Shown: positions 34,989 through 43,685 of the stretch, piece by piece
Numbering within the stretch: position 1 is the stretch's first letter
Layout: every line of letters starts with the position of its first letter
Source of the DNA: Sulfurospirillum sp.
GTDB taxonomy: Bacteria; Campylobacterota; Campylobacteria; Campylobacterales; Sulfurospirillaceae
Direction of reading: 5' to 3'
Length of the DNA stretch: 64,000 bases
NCBI GenBank assembly: GCA_016744795.1
Contig: JADGDR010000002.1
Coordinates: forward strand, 238,648-302,647
The notes under the pieces: model-generated
Database searches by the model: none
Told to the model about the DNA's origin: nothing
What the model saw: only the letters and a program-made list of their open reading frames with translations
Translations under genes and position numbers: made by a program

Positions 34989-36074
34989 CTATTTCAAGTT
35001 TGTATTAAACTGTTTTTCTAATTTATTAGAATATCTACTCATTCCGTAACAAAATGCCCAAAATACAATTGTTACAAATACATAACCTTCTGTTTCCATT
35101 CCAAGCCAAGTTGAATCAGCTGCGGTGATACGAACCATAGCAAGCAGGTCAAATAAACCAATTATAAGAACAAGAGTTGTATCTTGAAATAGAGATATAA
35201 AAGCTCCAACTAAATTTGGAATAGCAACTTTTAAAGCCTGTGGTAAAATTACAAGTAGCATTTTTTGCCAATAAGATAGCCCTATAGCGTCAGCTGCTTC
35301 ATATTGTCCTGTTGAAATTGATTGAAGTCCACCTCTAATGATTTCAGCAACATAAGCAGCTTGAAACAGTGTAATACCTATTAAAGCTCGAAGAAGTTTG
35401 TCAAATGTTATGCCTTCAGGAAAAAACAGAGGTAATATAACAGAAGACATAAATAAAATAGTAATTAAAGGTACACCTCTAATAAATTCAATATAAGTAA
35501 CACATACACTTCTAATTATAGGCAAGTTAGATGCTCTACCAAATGCAACAATAATTCCTATGGGAAAGGAAAATACAATACCAACTACTGCAACAACAAT
35601 AGTTAGCATCAATCCACCCCATTTGTCAGTAGGAACAATTTCTAATCCAAAAATTCCGCCGTTTATTAGTATAAAAGCAATAATTAAGTATATTGAAAAT
35701 GAAATAAATTTGTGTTTTATGCTTTTAAAAAATTTAAATGCAAAAAGTTGAACTACAAATAGTCCTAATACACTTTTAAGTCTCCATAACTCTTCTTGGG
35801 GATAAAATCCATACATAAAGAGATCTAGTTTCATTTTGACAAATACCCAACATGCCCCATCACCAGTACAATCTGACCTTGTTTCTCCTGAAAAATTAGC
35901 ATCAGTATAAGCCCACTGAACAAATGGAGGAATTATCCAAAAAAGAATTGCAAGACCTAGTAGCGTCATTGCAACATTAAGTGGTGTAGAAAAAAGATTG
36001 CTTTTTAGCCAGTGAATAACTCCTTTTGAGTTAGAAGGAGCTTTTTTTACAGCTTTTTGTTCATATACAGCCAC
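34989..36074 (-). CDS. aapM: General amino-acid ABC transporter permease (AapM-type)
   Basis: 361 residues, longer than simple HisM-type permeases, with an N-terminal extension carrying two or three extra helices as in AapM/BztC. The EAA loop region [24 protein letters not shown] is present. Pairs with AapQ encoded one base away. Confidence 0.9.
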   Translation of the reverse strand: MAVYEQKAVKKAPSNSKGVIHWLKSNLFSTPLNVAMTLLGLAILFWIIPPFVQWAYTDANFSGETRSDCTGDGACWVFVKMKLDLFMYGFYPQEELWRLKSVLGLFVVQLFAFKFFKSIKHKFISFSIYLIIAFILINGGIFGLEIVPTDKWGGLMLTIVVAVVGIVFSFPIGIIVAFGRASNLPIIRSVCVTYIEFIRGVPLITILFMSSVILPLFFPEGITFDKLLRALIGITLFQAAYVAEIIRGGLQSISTGQYEAADAIGLSYWQKMLLVILPQALKVAIPNLVGAFISLFQDTTLVLIIGLFDLLAMVRITAADSTWLGMETEGYVFVTIVFWAFCYGMSRYSNKLEKQFNTNLK

Positions 36075-36075
36075 T

Positions 36076-37230
36076 TTATCTTTCCTTAATTTTCATTTTG
36101 TGATTAAACCAGTTTAACAGTGCTGAGACAACTAAACTAATAGTTAAATAAACAAGCATTGTCATAGCAATAATCTCTATTGCTTGACCAACTTGATTGA
36201 GTGATGTTCCTGAAAAAAGAGTAACAATTTCAGGATAACCAATAGCCGTTGCTAAAGATGAGTTTTTGATTAGGTTTAGATATTGGTTAATTGTAGGAGG
36301 AATAGCAATTCTAATCGCTTGAGGAAGTATAACAAGTTTTAGTGCTTGAAATTGAGTCAATCCAATAGAAGCAGCCGCCTCTTTTTGCCCTTTACTTACC
36401 GCTTCTATACCACTTCTTACTGCTTCAGCAATAAAAGTTGCAGTATATATTACAAGTGAAAATGTAAGGGCCAAAAATTCTGGTGATATGCTTTTACCAC
36501 CTCTGTAATTAAATCCTTTAAGAGCAGGGATGTCAAAGTTGAAGTTTGCTCCACCTATAAAATAAGCCAAAATTGGAAATACTATTAACATGCAAATACC
36601 AGTTATAAATACAGGAAAATCTTCTCCTGTATTCTCTTGTTTTTTGTTTGCCCATCTATTTAAAAAAATGATAGATATAATAGCAATTCCTAAACTAACT
36701 AGAATTGATATAGTTGTTGAATTTAAATCAGGTTGGGGGAAATATAAGCCACGGTTATTTAAAAATATATCTCCTGCAAATTCTAAACTTTTTTTAGGAA
36801 CTGGTAAGCTTTTTAAAACAACGTTATACCAAAAAAGAATTTGAAGAAGAATAGGTATATTTCTAAATATATCAATATAAGTTGCAGCCATTTTTCTAAT
36901 GAGCCAGTTATTTGATAACCTTAAAACTCCTATAATGAGTCCTAAAATGGTAGAAAAAATTATGCCGACAAAACCGATTATAAGAGTATTTGATAGTCCT
37001 ACCAAAAAGACTCTTCCATGAGTATCAGTTTCGGTGTAAGCAATAGGAGTCTCATCGATTCCAAAACCAGCTGTACTATCTAAAAATTCAAAACCAGTTT
37101 TTATGCCTCTTTGTTCTATATTGTGCATTGTATTTGAGCCAATATACCACAAAAAAGCAACTAAACCTATAACAGTTAATATTTGAAATAGTATCCCTCT
37201 AACCTTTTGATTTCTTAAAGCACTCATCAT
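36076..37230 (-). CDS. aapQ: General amino-acid ABC transporter permease (AapQ-type)
   Basis: 384 residues with the AapQ/BztB-like extended periplasmic loop and the EAA motif EAVRSGIEAVSKGQKEAAASIGLT. About eight hydrophobic segments. The first two codons are both ATG; no strong ribosome-binding site was seen upstream. Follows the binding-protein gene across a hairpin. Confidence 0.9.
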   Translation of the reverse strand: MMSALRNQKVRGILFQILTVIGLVAFLWYIGSNTMHNIEQRGIKTGFEFLDSTAGFGIDETPIAYTETDTHGRVFLVGLSNTLIIGFVGIIFSTILGLIIGVLRLSNNWLIRKMAATYIDIFRNIPILLQILFWYNVVLKSLPVPKKSLEFAGDIFLNNRGLYFPQPDLNSTTISILVSLGIAIISIIFLNRWANKKQENTGEDFPVFITGICMLIVFPILAYFIGGANFNFDIPALKGFNYRGGKSISPEFLALTFSLVIYTATFIAEAVRSGIEAVSKGQKEAAASIGLTQFQALKLVILPQAIRIAIPPTINQYLNLIKNSSLATAIGYPEIVTLFSGTSLNQVGQAIEIIAMTMLVYLTISLVVSALLNWFNHKMKIKER

Positions 37231-37275
37231 TGTGATAGCCTGTTTGAAGGTAATGACATTTATATCCTTTTATTA

Positions 37276-37309
37276 CACAAAGGTAAGATTTTACAATCTT
37301 ACCTTTGTG
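37276..37309. terminator. Strong hairpin between aapJ and aapQ
   Basis: CACAAAGGTAAGAT, a six-base loop, then ATCTTACCTTTGTG: a perfect 14-bp stem in the 100-base gap. No clean T-run follows on the coding (minus) strand, so it is more likely a partial terminator or mRNA-stabilising element that raises binding-protein expression over the permeases. Confidence 0.65.
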
Positions 37310-37330
37310 ATTTTTATATTAAAATTATTA

Positions 37331-38341
37331 CTATCTAAAAGGAGGAGAGTACTGTAATCCACCTTTTGTCCATAGTGCATTTATTCCTCTTTTAATATTT
37401 AAAGGTGTATTTACACCAATATTTCTTTCAAATACTTCACCATAATTACCAACTTGTTTAATGATTTGATAAGCAAAATCAGCACTTAATCCAAGATTTG
37501 CACCCATTTTACCTTCGGTTCCAAGAATTCTTTTTGCAGTTGGATTAGAAGACATTTTCATTTCATCTACATTTTTGCTTGTAATTCCAGCTTCTTCAGC
37601 TGCAACCATAGCATTAAATGACCATTTAACTATATTGAACCAAGCATCATCACCTTGTCTTACAACAGGTCCTAAAGGCTCTTTAGAAATGATTTCAGGA
37701 AGAACTATATGATTTGCTTTATCTTTTAATTTTGTTCTTAGACCGTATAATTGTGATGCATCAGATGTAAGAATGTCACATCTTCCATTCTCATAACTTG
37801 CTACGACCTGATCATTTGTATCATATGCAACAGTTTTGTATTTCATATTATGTGCTCTAAAATAATCAGCAACATTTAGTTCCGTTGTAGTACCAGTTTG
37901 AAGACAAACAGAAGCACCATCAAGTTCTAAAGCACTTTTAACACCTAGGTCTTTTCTTACCATAAAACCTTGACCATCATAGTAATTTACTCCAGCAAAA
38001 TTCAAACCTAAAGTGGTGTCACGACTTTGAGTCCAAGTTGTATTTCTTACAAGTAAATCAATCTCACCTGATTGAAGAGCGGCCAATCTTTCTTTAGCAT
38101 TTAACGAAATAAATTTAACCTTAGAAGCATCACCTAAAACAGCTGCAGAAACAGCACGACAACCATCAACGTCTATACCTACATATTTACCGCCACTTAG
38201 AATTTCTGAAAATCCAGGTAAAGCACCATCAATACCACACTTAACAAAGCCTTGTTTCTTTGTATCTTCCAATGTACCAGCTGTTGCACTTAAACCAATA
38301 AGAACAATTGCAGCTAATGATAACTTAGCTAATTTAGTCAT
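37331..38341 (-). CDS. aapJ: Periplasmic amino-acid-binding protein (AapJ-type)
   Basis: 336 residues: Sec signal MTKLAKLSLAAIVLIGLSATAG, then a bilobed SBP_bac_3 domain (GFVKCGIDGALPGFSEI..., DVDGCRAVSAAVLGD, ERLAALQSGEIDLLVRNTTWT). Long for the family, as in AapJ/BztA. AAAAGGATTCGC precedes the ATG. First gene of the aap operon. Confidence 0.93.
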   Translation of the reverse strand: MTKLAKLSLAAIVLIGLSATAGTLEDTKKQGFVKCGIDGALPGFSEILSGGKYVGIDVDGCRAVSAAVLGDASKVKFISLNAKERLAALQSGEIDLLVRNTTWTQSRDTTLGLNFAGVNYYDGQGFMVRKDLGVKSALELDGASVCLQTGTTTELNVADYFRAHNMKYKTVAYDTNDQVVASYENGRCDILTSDASQLYGLRTKLKDKANHIVLPEIISKEPLGPVVRQGDDAWFNIVKWSFNAMVAAEEAGITSKNVDEMKMSSNPTAKRILGTEGKMGANLGLSADFAYQIIKQVGNYGEVFERNIGVNTPLNIKRGINALWTKGGLQYSPPFR

Positions 38342-38413
38342 GCGAATCCTTTTAAATTTTTATTTAGACGTTTTTAATATGGAAATTTAATTTTAAAAAT
38401 GCCTAATTAAAGT

Positions 38414-38419
38414 ATTGTA
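38414..38419 (-). promoter_or_regulatory. Candidate -10 box of the aap operon
   Basis: On the minus strand TGTACAATAC gives an extended -10 (TACAAT) about 72 bases before the aapJ ATG, in the 177-base gap to rarD. Confidence 0.4.
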
Positions 38420-38518
38420 CATAAATATTTAACGAGTTTTATTAAAAGTGAGTATAAAAAATAAGCATGGTATAAAAATAACAAAGTTGTTTCATAGTGT
38501 AACAGTGTTTCATTTTTG

Positions 38519-39391
38519 TTACTTTTTAATATTGTTTGTTCTTGTTGAAAAAAGTATGAGGGCAAACCATATCATTGTAAATGTTATAAGTTTATCTGAA
38601 TTAAGAGGTTCATTGTAAATAAATATAGCCAGTAAAAATGAAATGCTTGGTCCAATATATTGTAAAAATCCAAGTTTTACCATGGAAATTCTAGTTGCAG
38701 CAGAATTGAACCATATAAGTGGAATTATAGTGACTAAGCCTGCTGAAATTAATAATAAAGAGGTTGTATCTAGGGGAATAGTGAAAGCATTTTTTTCTAT
38801 ATAAATTAAATATATAAAATAACCGAGTGCAAAAGGTGATATAAGGAGAGTTTCTACTAGCAATCCAGACACTGATTCTACATTTACTTTTTTTCTTGCT
38901 AAGCCATAAAATGCAAAACTAAAAGCAAGGATTAGCGATATTGTTGGCAAACTTCCTAGTGTGTAAATTTGATACACTATTGCAAAAAAAGCTATGCTAA
39001 TAGCTAGTATTTGTATTTTTGTCATTCTCTCTTTGAAAAATAAAAATCCTAAAAGAACAGAAATAAGAGGGTTAATATAATAACCCAAACTAGCTTCTAC
39101 AATCATATTGTTTGAAATAGCCCATATAAATGTAAGCCAATTTATTGAAACTAGAATGGCAGATATAAAAAGTATTTTCAGTTTTTTTCTATCTTTTAAT
39201 ATAAAAATTAGATTATCAAATGATTTTGTTAACAAAAGAATTAGAGTTAAAAATAAAACTGACCATAATATTCTATGAATTAAAACTTCAAAAGGGGCTA
39301 CATGACTAACAAGTTTGAAGTATATTGGAACTAAACCCCAAAATACAAATGCTAAAATGGCATAAATAGTACCTTTTTTCTCTTCGCTCAA
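38519..39391 (-). CDS. rarD: RarD/EamA-family permease
   Basis: About 290 residues with ten hydrophobic helices; YAILAFVFWGLVPIYFKL near the N-terminus is characteristic of RarD. I start it at TTG 39391 (MSEEKKGTIYA) because AAAGGA lies six bases upstream and the longer ATG frame from 39487 runs through the aroF-type gene's promoter and start. Substrate unknown (drug/metabolite transporter superfamily). Divergent from the DAHP synthase. Confidence 0.85.
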   Translation of the reverse strand: MSEEKKGTIYAILAFVFWGLVPIYFKLVSHVAPFEVLIHRILWSVLFLTLILLLTKSFDNLIFILKDRKKLKILFISAILVSINWLTFIWAISNNMIVEASLGYYINPLISVLLGFLFFKERMTKIQILAISIAFFAIVYQIYTLGSLPTISLILAFSFAFYGLARKKVNVESVSGLLVETLLISPFALGYFIYLIYIEKNAFTIPLDTTSLLLISAGLVTIIPLIWFNSAATRISMVKLGFLQYIGPSISFLLAIFIYNEPLNSDKLITFTMIWFALILFSTRTNNIKK

Positions 39392-39432
39392 AAAATATCC
39401 TTTAAAAAGATAAATTATATCTGATTTTTTGG

Positions 39433-39438
39433 TATAAT
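39433..39438 (+). promoter_or_regulatory. Probable -10 box for the DAHP synthase gene
   Basis: TTTTTTGGTATAATCA: an extended -10 (TATAAT) 27 bases before the ATG at 39466. Confidence 0.6.
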
Positions 39439-39465
39439 CATAAAATTTCAAAAAAAGGTAATCAT

Positions 39466-40827
39466 ATGAAGTGGTCAAGAGAGTCATGGAGAGAGTTTAA
39501 TATAAAGCAACAACCAACTTATCCAGACATGAATCAATTAAAAGTTGTTGAAAAAGAGTTAAATAACTTTCCACCACTTGTTTTTGCTGGTGAAGTTAGA
39601 AAATTAAAAGAAGAGTTAGCCAAAGTTGGTCGTGGTGAAGCATTTTTACTTCAAGGTGGAGATTGTGCTGAAAGTTTTAGTGAATTTAATGCTGACAATA
39701 TAAAAGATATGTTTAAAGTTATGATGCAAATGGCAGTTGTTCTTACATTTGCTGGTGGCTGTCCTGTTGTAAAGGTCGGACGCCTAGCTGGTCAATTTGC
39801 TAAACCTCGTTCAAGTGATTTTGAAGAGATTGATGGAGTAAGCCTTCCTAGTTACCGAGGTGATATTATTAATGATAATGAGTTTACCTCAGATTCAAGA
39901 ATCCCAGATCCACACAGAATGACAAAAGCATATAATCAGTCAAGTGGAACTATGAACTTACTTCGTGCTTTTGCTCGTGGTGGTATGGCTGATCTTCATA
40001 AAGTTCATAAATGGAATTTAGATTTTGTTAAAGAGGGTAAACTTGGTGAAAAGTACCAGAATCTTGCAGATAAAATTACAGAGACTTTAGAATTTATGGA
40101 AGCTTGTGGAATTACATCTGTAAATACTCCTACTATAAATGAAACAACACTTTATACTTCTCATGAAGCTCTTTTAATGAATTACGAAGAAGCACTCACA
40201 AGAGAAGATAGTTTAACAGGTGATTGGTATGATTGTTCTGCTCATATGCTTTGGATAGGTGATAGAACAAGAGATGTTAATGATGCACATGTAGAATTTT
40301 TAAGAGGTGTTAAAAATCCTATTGGCATAAAAGCTGGTCCAACCATGACTGCTGAGGGTTTGATAGAATTAATTGAAAAAGTTAATCCCAAAAATGAAGA
40401 GGGAAGATTAAACATCATTGTAAGAATGGGTGCTCAAAAAATAGAAAATGAATTTCCTAAACTTGTTCAAGCAGTGAAAAAACATGGTAAGAATGTTGTT
40501 TGGAGTATAGACCCTATGCATGGCAATACTATAAAAACATCAAATAACTATAAAACAAGAGAGTTTAAAGAGATTCTTCGTGAAGTAAAAGGATTCTTTA
40601 GAGTTCATAAAGAAGAGGGCACTTTCCCTGGTGGAGTCCACTTGGAAATGACAGGTCAAGATGTTACTGAGTGTACTGGTGGATATAAAGATTTGACAGA
40701 AAAAGATTTAGAAGATAGATACCATACTCACTGTGATCCAAGGTTAAATGCAGACCAAGCATTAGAACTTGCATTTTTAATAGCAGAGTCATTAAAAGAG
40801 GCTAGAAACGATAGAAAAGAGAGATAG
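39466..40827 (+). CDS. Class II (plant-type) DAHP synthase
   Basis: First step of the shikimate pathway (PEP + erythrose-4-P). 453 residues. [53 protein letters not shown] and [11 protein letters not shown] are hallmarks of the class II enzymes; the Cys in GGDCAE is a metal ligand. Monocistronic: own promoter and a terminator hairpin at its stop. Confidence 0.97.
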   Translation: MKWSRESWREFNIKQQPTYPDMNQLKVVEKELNNFPPLVFAGEVRKLKEELAKVGRGEAFLLQGGDCAESFSEFNADNIKDMFKVMMQMAVVLTFAGGCPVVKVGRLAGQFAKPRSSDFEEIDGVSLPSYRGDIINDNEFTSDSRIPDPHRMTKAYNQSSGTMNLLRAFARGGMADLHKVHKWNLDFVKEGKLGEKYQNLADKITETLEFMEACGITSVNTPTINETTLYTSHEALLMNYEEALTREDSLTGDWYDCSAHMLWIGDRTRDVNDAHVEFLRGVKNPIGIKAGPTMTAEGLIELIEKVNPKNEEGRLNIIVRMGAQKIENEFPKLVQAVKKHGKNVVWSIDPMHGNTIKTSNNYKTREFKEILREVKGFFRVHKEEGTFPGGVHLEMTGQDVTECTGGYKDLTEKDLEDRYHTHCDPRLNADQALELAFLIAESLKEARNDRKER

Positions 40828-40839
40828 TCTCTCTTTTCT
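40813..40839. terminator. Bidirectional terminator after the DAHP synthase
   Basis: AGAAAAGAGAGA-TAG-TCTCTCTTTTCT: a perfect 12-bp stem with a three-base loop that is the stop codon itself. The A-rich left arm and T-rich right arm allow termination of both this gene and the convergent ABC ATPase gene. Confidence 0.75.
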
Positions 40840-40847
40840 TAAGTAAA

Positions 40848-41423
40848 TTATAGTTTTATGATTCTATCACTGCACCAAGAAGCAAGATTTTCATCATGAG
40901 TTATAAGAAGTATTCCAACTCTATTCAGGAATTTTACTAATAACTTCATAACTTCTAATTGAGTAATGTTATCTAAGGCACTTGTAGGTTCATCTGCTAA
41001 AATAATTTTTGGTTTCATTAAAAGTGCTCTTAAAATTGAACAACGCTGGAGTTGACCACCACTTAGTTTATGAGGTTTTTGTTCTAGTAGCGAGATGTCA
41101 AGTTCAAGTGAGTTGCAAATGTCTTCATAACCTTCTAGTGAAGCTACATCTCCAATTTGATTTTTAATTGTATATGTGGGATGAAAAGATGTATATGGGT
41201 CTTGAAAAACCTGTGTTATCTCTTTACATGTAATAGTTCCCTTTAATGGGACTAAATTGTTTGTTATTAGTTCAAATAAAGTACTTTTTCCAGATCCACT
41301 AGCCCCTAAAACAGATACGACTTCACCTATGTTTACATGTAAAGATAAATCTTTATATAATATAGGCGAATTTTTATATCCAAAAGTTAGATTGTCTACA
41401 TGTAAAACTCTATGCTCTTGCAT
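40848..41423 (-). CDS. Orphan dipeptide/nickel-type ABC ATPase
   Basis: 191 residues from ATG 41423 (MQEHRVLHVDNLTFGYKN), with GGAAAGG just upstream; the longer frame from 41489 only reads through the end of proA. Walker A GASGSGKST, signature LSGGQLQRCSILRAL, Walker [13 protein letters not shown]: closest in style to DppF/NikE/GsiA. It is shorter than DppF (about 320) and lacks the C-terminal oligopeptide domain. No permease or binding protein is adjacent, and it overlaps proA by 14 bases. Confidence 0.8.
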   Translation of the reverse strand: MQEHRVLHVDNLTFGYKNSPILYKDLSLHVNIGEVVSVLGASGSGKSTLFELITNNLVPLKGTITCKEITQVFQDPYTSFHPTYTIKNQIGDVASLEGYEDICNSLELDISLLEQKPHKLSGGQLQRCSILRALLMKPKIILADEPTSALDNITQLEVMKLLVKFLNRVGILLITHDENLASWCSDRIIKL

Positions 41424-42645
41424 GACCTTTCCCGTATATCTTAAATTTGTATGTTGTAAGGTCATTGATGCCCATAGGACCACGAGCATGGAGTTTATTT
41501 GTACTTATACCAACTTCTGCTCCAAATCCAAATTCTGCACCATCTGTGTATCTTGTGCTAGCATTTATATAAACACAAGCTGAATCAACACCATTTAAGA
41601 AGTTTTCTCCTGTTGTATAGTTCTCAGTTATGATAGCTTCTGAGTGACCTGAGCCAAATTTATTTATATGTTTTATTGCTTCGTCAACATTTTTGACTAT
41701 TTTAATGGAGAGAATGTTTTCTAAATATTCTGTACTAAAATCTTCTTCGCAAGCTAGTTTAACATCTATAGAATTAAGTGTAAGTTCACACCCTCTCAGT
41801 TCTGTTCCAAACTTATCGAATTCTACTTTTAGAAGTTTTAAAACTCTTTTGGCAACATCTTCATGGACTAAAAGAGTTTCCATTGCATTACAAACTCCAG
41901 TTCTTTGGCATTTTGCATTTATTGATATTTTTACTGCACTTTGAATGTTAGCATCTTTATCAATATAAGTATGGCAAAGACCTTTGTCGTGTTTGATTAC
42001 TGGCATAGTTGCATTTTCACTAATATAGCGTATTAGTCCTTCCCCTCCACGAGGAATAACTAAGTCTATATACTGATTCATTTTTATCAGTTTTGCAACT
42101 CCTTCTCTAGTATTATCAGGGATAAGAGAGATTATATCTTTTGGTAAATCATTTTGTATAAGAACACTTTGAAGAATTTTTGCAATAAAATGGTTAGAGT
42201 TATGTGCTTCTTTGCCACCTTTTAATACGCATACATTACCACTTTTAAAACATAGGGCTGCTGTATCACTTGTTACATTTGGTCTACTTTCATATATGAT
42301 AGCTATAACTCCAATAGGAACTGATACTTTTTCAATACGAAGTCCACTAGGTACAACCCATCCGTCCAGTACACGACCAACTGGTTCTTTTAATATTGCT
42401 ATTTCATCTATGGCTTTTGCCATATCTTCTACTCTTGAATCATCTAAAAAAAGTCTATCAAGAAGAGCAGGATTTAATCCACTATTTTTTCCTGCTAATA
42501 TGTCTTTTCTATTCTCTTTTATGATATTAGTACTATTTTGTCTTAAAGCATCTGCCATTAAATGCAAAATTTTATTTTTTTTATTTGGTTCTAGAGAAGA
42601 AATTATATAACTAGAGTGTTTTAGATTTTTTAAGAAAATGTCCAT
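41410..42645 (-). CDS. proA: Gamma-glutamyl phosphate reductase
   Basis: Second step of proline synthesis from glutamate. 411 residues of the ALDH fold: VIYESRPNVTSDTAALCFKSGN, VIPRGGEGLIRYI, the catalytic cysteine in KCQRTGVCNAMETLLVH, and the C-terminal FGFGAEVGISTNKLHARGPMG. No proB is in the window. Shares its 3' end with the orphan ABC ATPase gene. Confidence 0.97.
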   Translation of the reverse strand: MDIFLKNLKHSSYIISSLEPNKKNKILHLMADALRQNSTNIIKENRKDILAGKNSGLNPALLDRLFLDDSRVEDMAKAIDEIAILKEPVGRVLDGWVVPSGLRIEKVSVPIGVIAIIYESRPNVTSDTAALCFKSGNVCVLKGGKEAHNSNHFIAKILQSVLIQNDLPKDIISLIPDNTREGVAKLIKMNQYIDLVIPRGGEGLIRYISENATMPVIKHDKGLCHTYIDKDANIQSAVKISINAKCQRTGVCNAMETLLVHEDVAKRVLKLLKVEFDKFGTELRGCELTLNSIDVKLACEEDFSTEYLENILSIKIVKNVDEAIKHINKFGSGHSEAIITENYTTGENFLNGVDSACVYINASTRYTDGAEFGFGAEVGISTNKLHARGPMGINDLTTYKFKIYGKGHARA

Positions 42646-42692
42646 TTTTAGCCTTATATATTAGGTATTTATTTTATTTTACTATTTTTTGC

Positions 42693-42698
42693 TATAAT
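42693..42698 (+). promoter_or_regulatory. Probable -10 box for the YpdA-like gene
   Basis: TTTTTTGCTATAATAA, an extended TATAAT 29 bases before the ATG at 42728, in the gap divergent to proA. Confidence 0.6.
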
Positions 42699-42727
42699 AA
42701 TCTATTAAATCAAAATATGGATACAAA

Positions 42728-43681
42728 ATGCAACAAGTTTATGATATGGTTATAATTGGTGGTGGTCCTGGTGGAATTGGTGCTGCTGTTGAAGCTAAGG
42801 TATTAGGATTAGATAAAATCTTAATGATAGAAAAGGGAGATAACCATTCTCAAACAATTAGAAAGTTTTATAAAGACAATAAAAGAGTAGACAAAGACTA
42901 TAAAGGACAAGTCGTAGAGTTAGCTGGTAATGTTGACTTTAAAGATGGTACTAAAGAGACTACACTTAACTATTTTGATGAACTTTTAGATAATGACGAG
43001 ATAGATACGTCATTTAATTCAGAAGTTGAAAAAATAAAAAAAGATGGTGATATTTTTCAAATCATCACTTCTAGTGCTGGATATATGTCAAAAAATGTGA
43101 TAATAGCTATAGGAACCATGGGTAAACCAAATAAGCCAAATTATAAAATACCACCTTCTGTTCGCCAAAGAGTAAATTTTAATCTTGATAAGTGTTCAAG
43201 TGGAGAAAAACTTCTTATGGTTGGAGGAGGAAATTCAGCAGCTGAGTATGCAATAGAACTCTCAAAAACGAATACACTGACATTAAACTATAGAAGAGAT
43301 AAGTTTAACAGACTTAATGAAATTAATGAAAAAATGATATATGAATATAATGGACAAGAAAAACTTAGATTAAGAATGTCAACAGATATTGAATCACTAG
43401 AGAATGAAAATGGTTTAGTTAAAGTTAATTTTAATGACGGCTATTACACTCTTTACGATAGAATAATCTACGCGATAGGTGGAACAACACCTGTTGATTT
43501 CTTAAAGCTTTGTGGTATAACTTTTGATGAAAAAAATAAACCAGAATTTGATGAAAATTTTGAATCAAAAACAAAAGGGCTATATCTTGCGGGAGATATA
43601 GCAGTACAAAGTGGTGGCTCAATTGCTATAGCGTTAAATCATGCTCATCATATAATTATGCATATCCTAAATAAGAAATAG
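42728..43681 (+). CDS. YpdA-like FAD/NAD(P)-dependent oxidoreductase
   Basis: 317 residues with two Rossmann motifs: IIGGGPGGIGAAVEA (FAD) and MVGGGNSAAEYAIEL (NAD(P)), and the FAD closing motif GLYLAGDIA. No CxxC redox pair, so it is not a thioredoxin reductase; the length and lack of CxxC resemble YpdA (bacillithiol disulfide reductase) and ferredoxin-NADP reductase relatives. The electron acceptor here is unknown. A similar lone gene exists in C. jejuni as far as I recall. Followed after four bases by the coiled-coil gene. Confidence 0.82.
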   Translation: MQQVYDMVIIGGGPGGIGAAVEAKVLGLDKILMIEKGDNHSQTIRKFYKDNKRVDKDYKGQVVELAGNVDFKDGTKETTLNYFDELLDNDEIDTSFNSEVEKIKKDGDIFQIITSSAGYMSKNVIIAIGTMGKPNKPNYKIPPSVRQRVNFNLDKCSSGEKLLMVGGGNSAAEYAIELSKTNTLTLNYRRDKFNRLNEINEKMIYEYNGQEKLRLRMSTDIESLENENGLVKVNFNDGYYTLYDRIIYAIGGTTPVDFLKLCGITFDEKNKPEFDENFESKTKGLYLAGDIAVQSGGSIAIALNHAHHIIMHILNKK

Positions 43682-43685
43682 CTGT

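Noticed and set aside
38488-38513. Direct repeat TGTTTCAT (two copies 18 bases apart) after rarD
   Set aside because: Only eight bases long, near a stop codon, with no gene expected to be regulated from that side.
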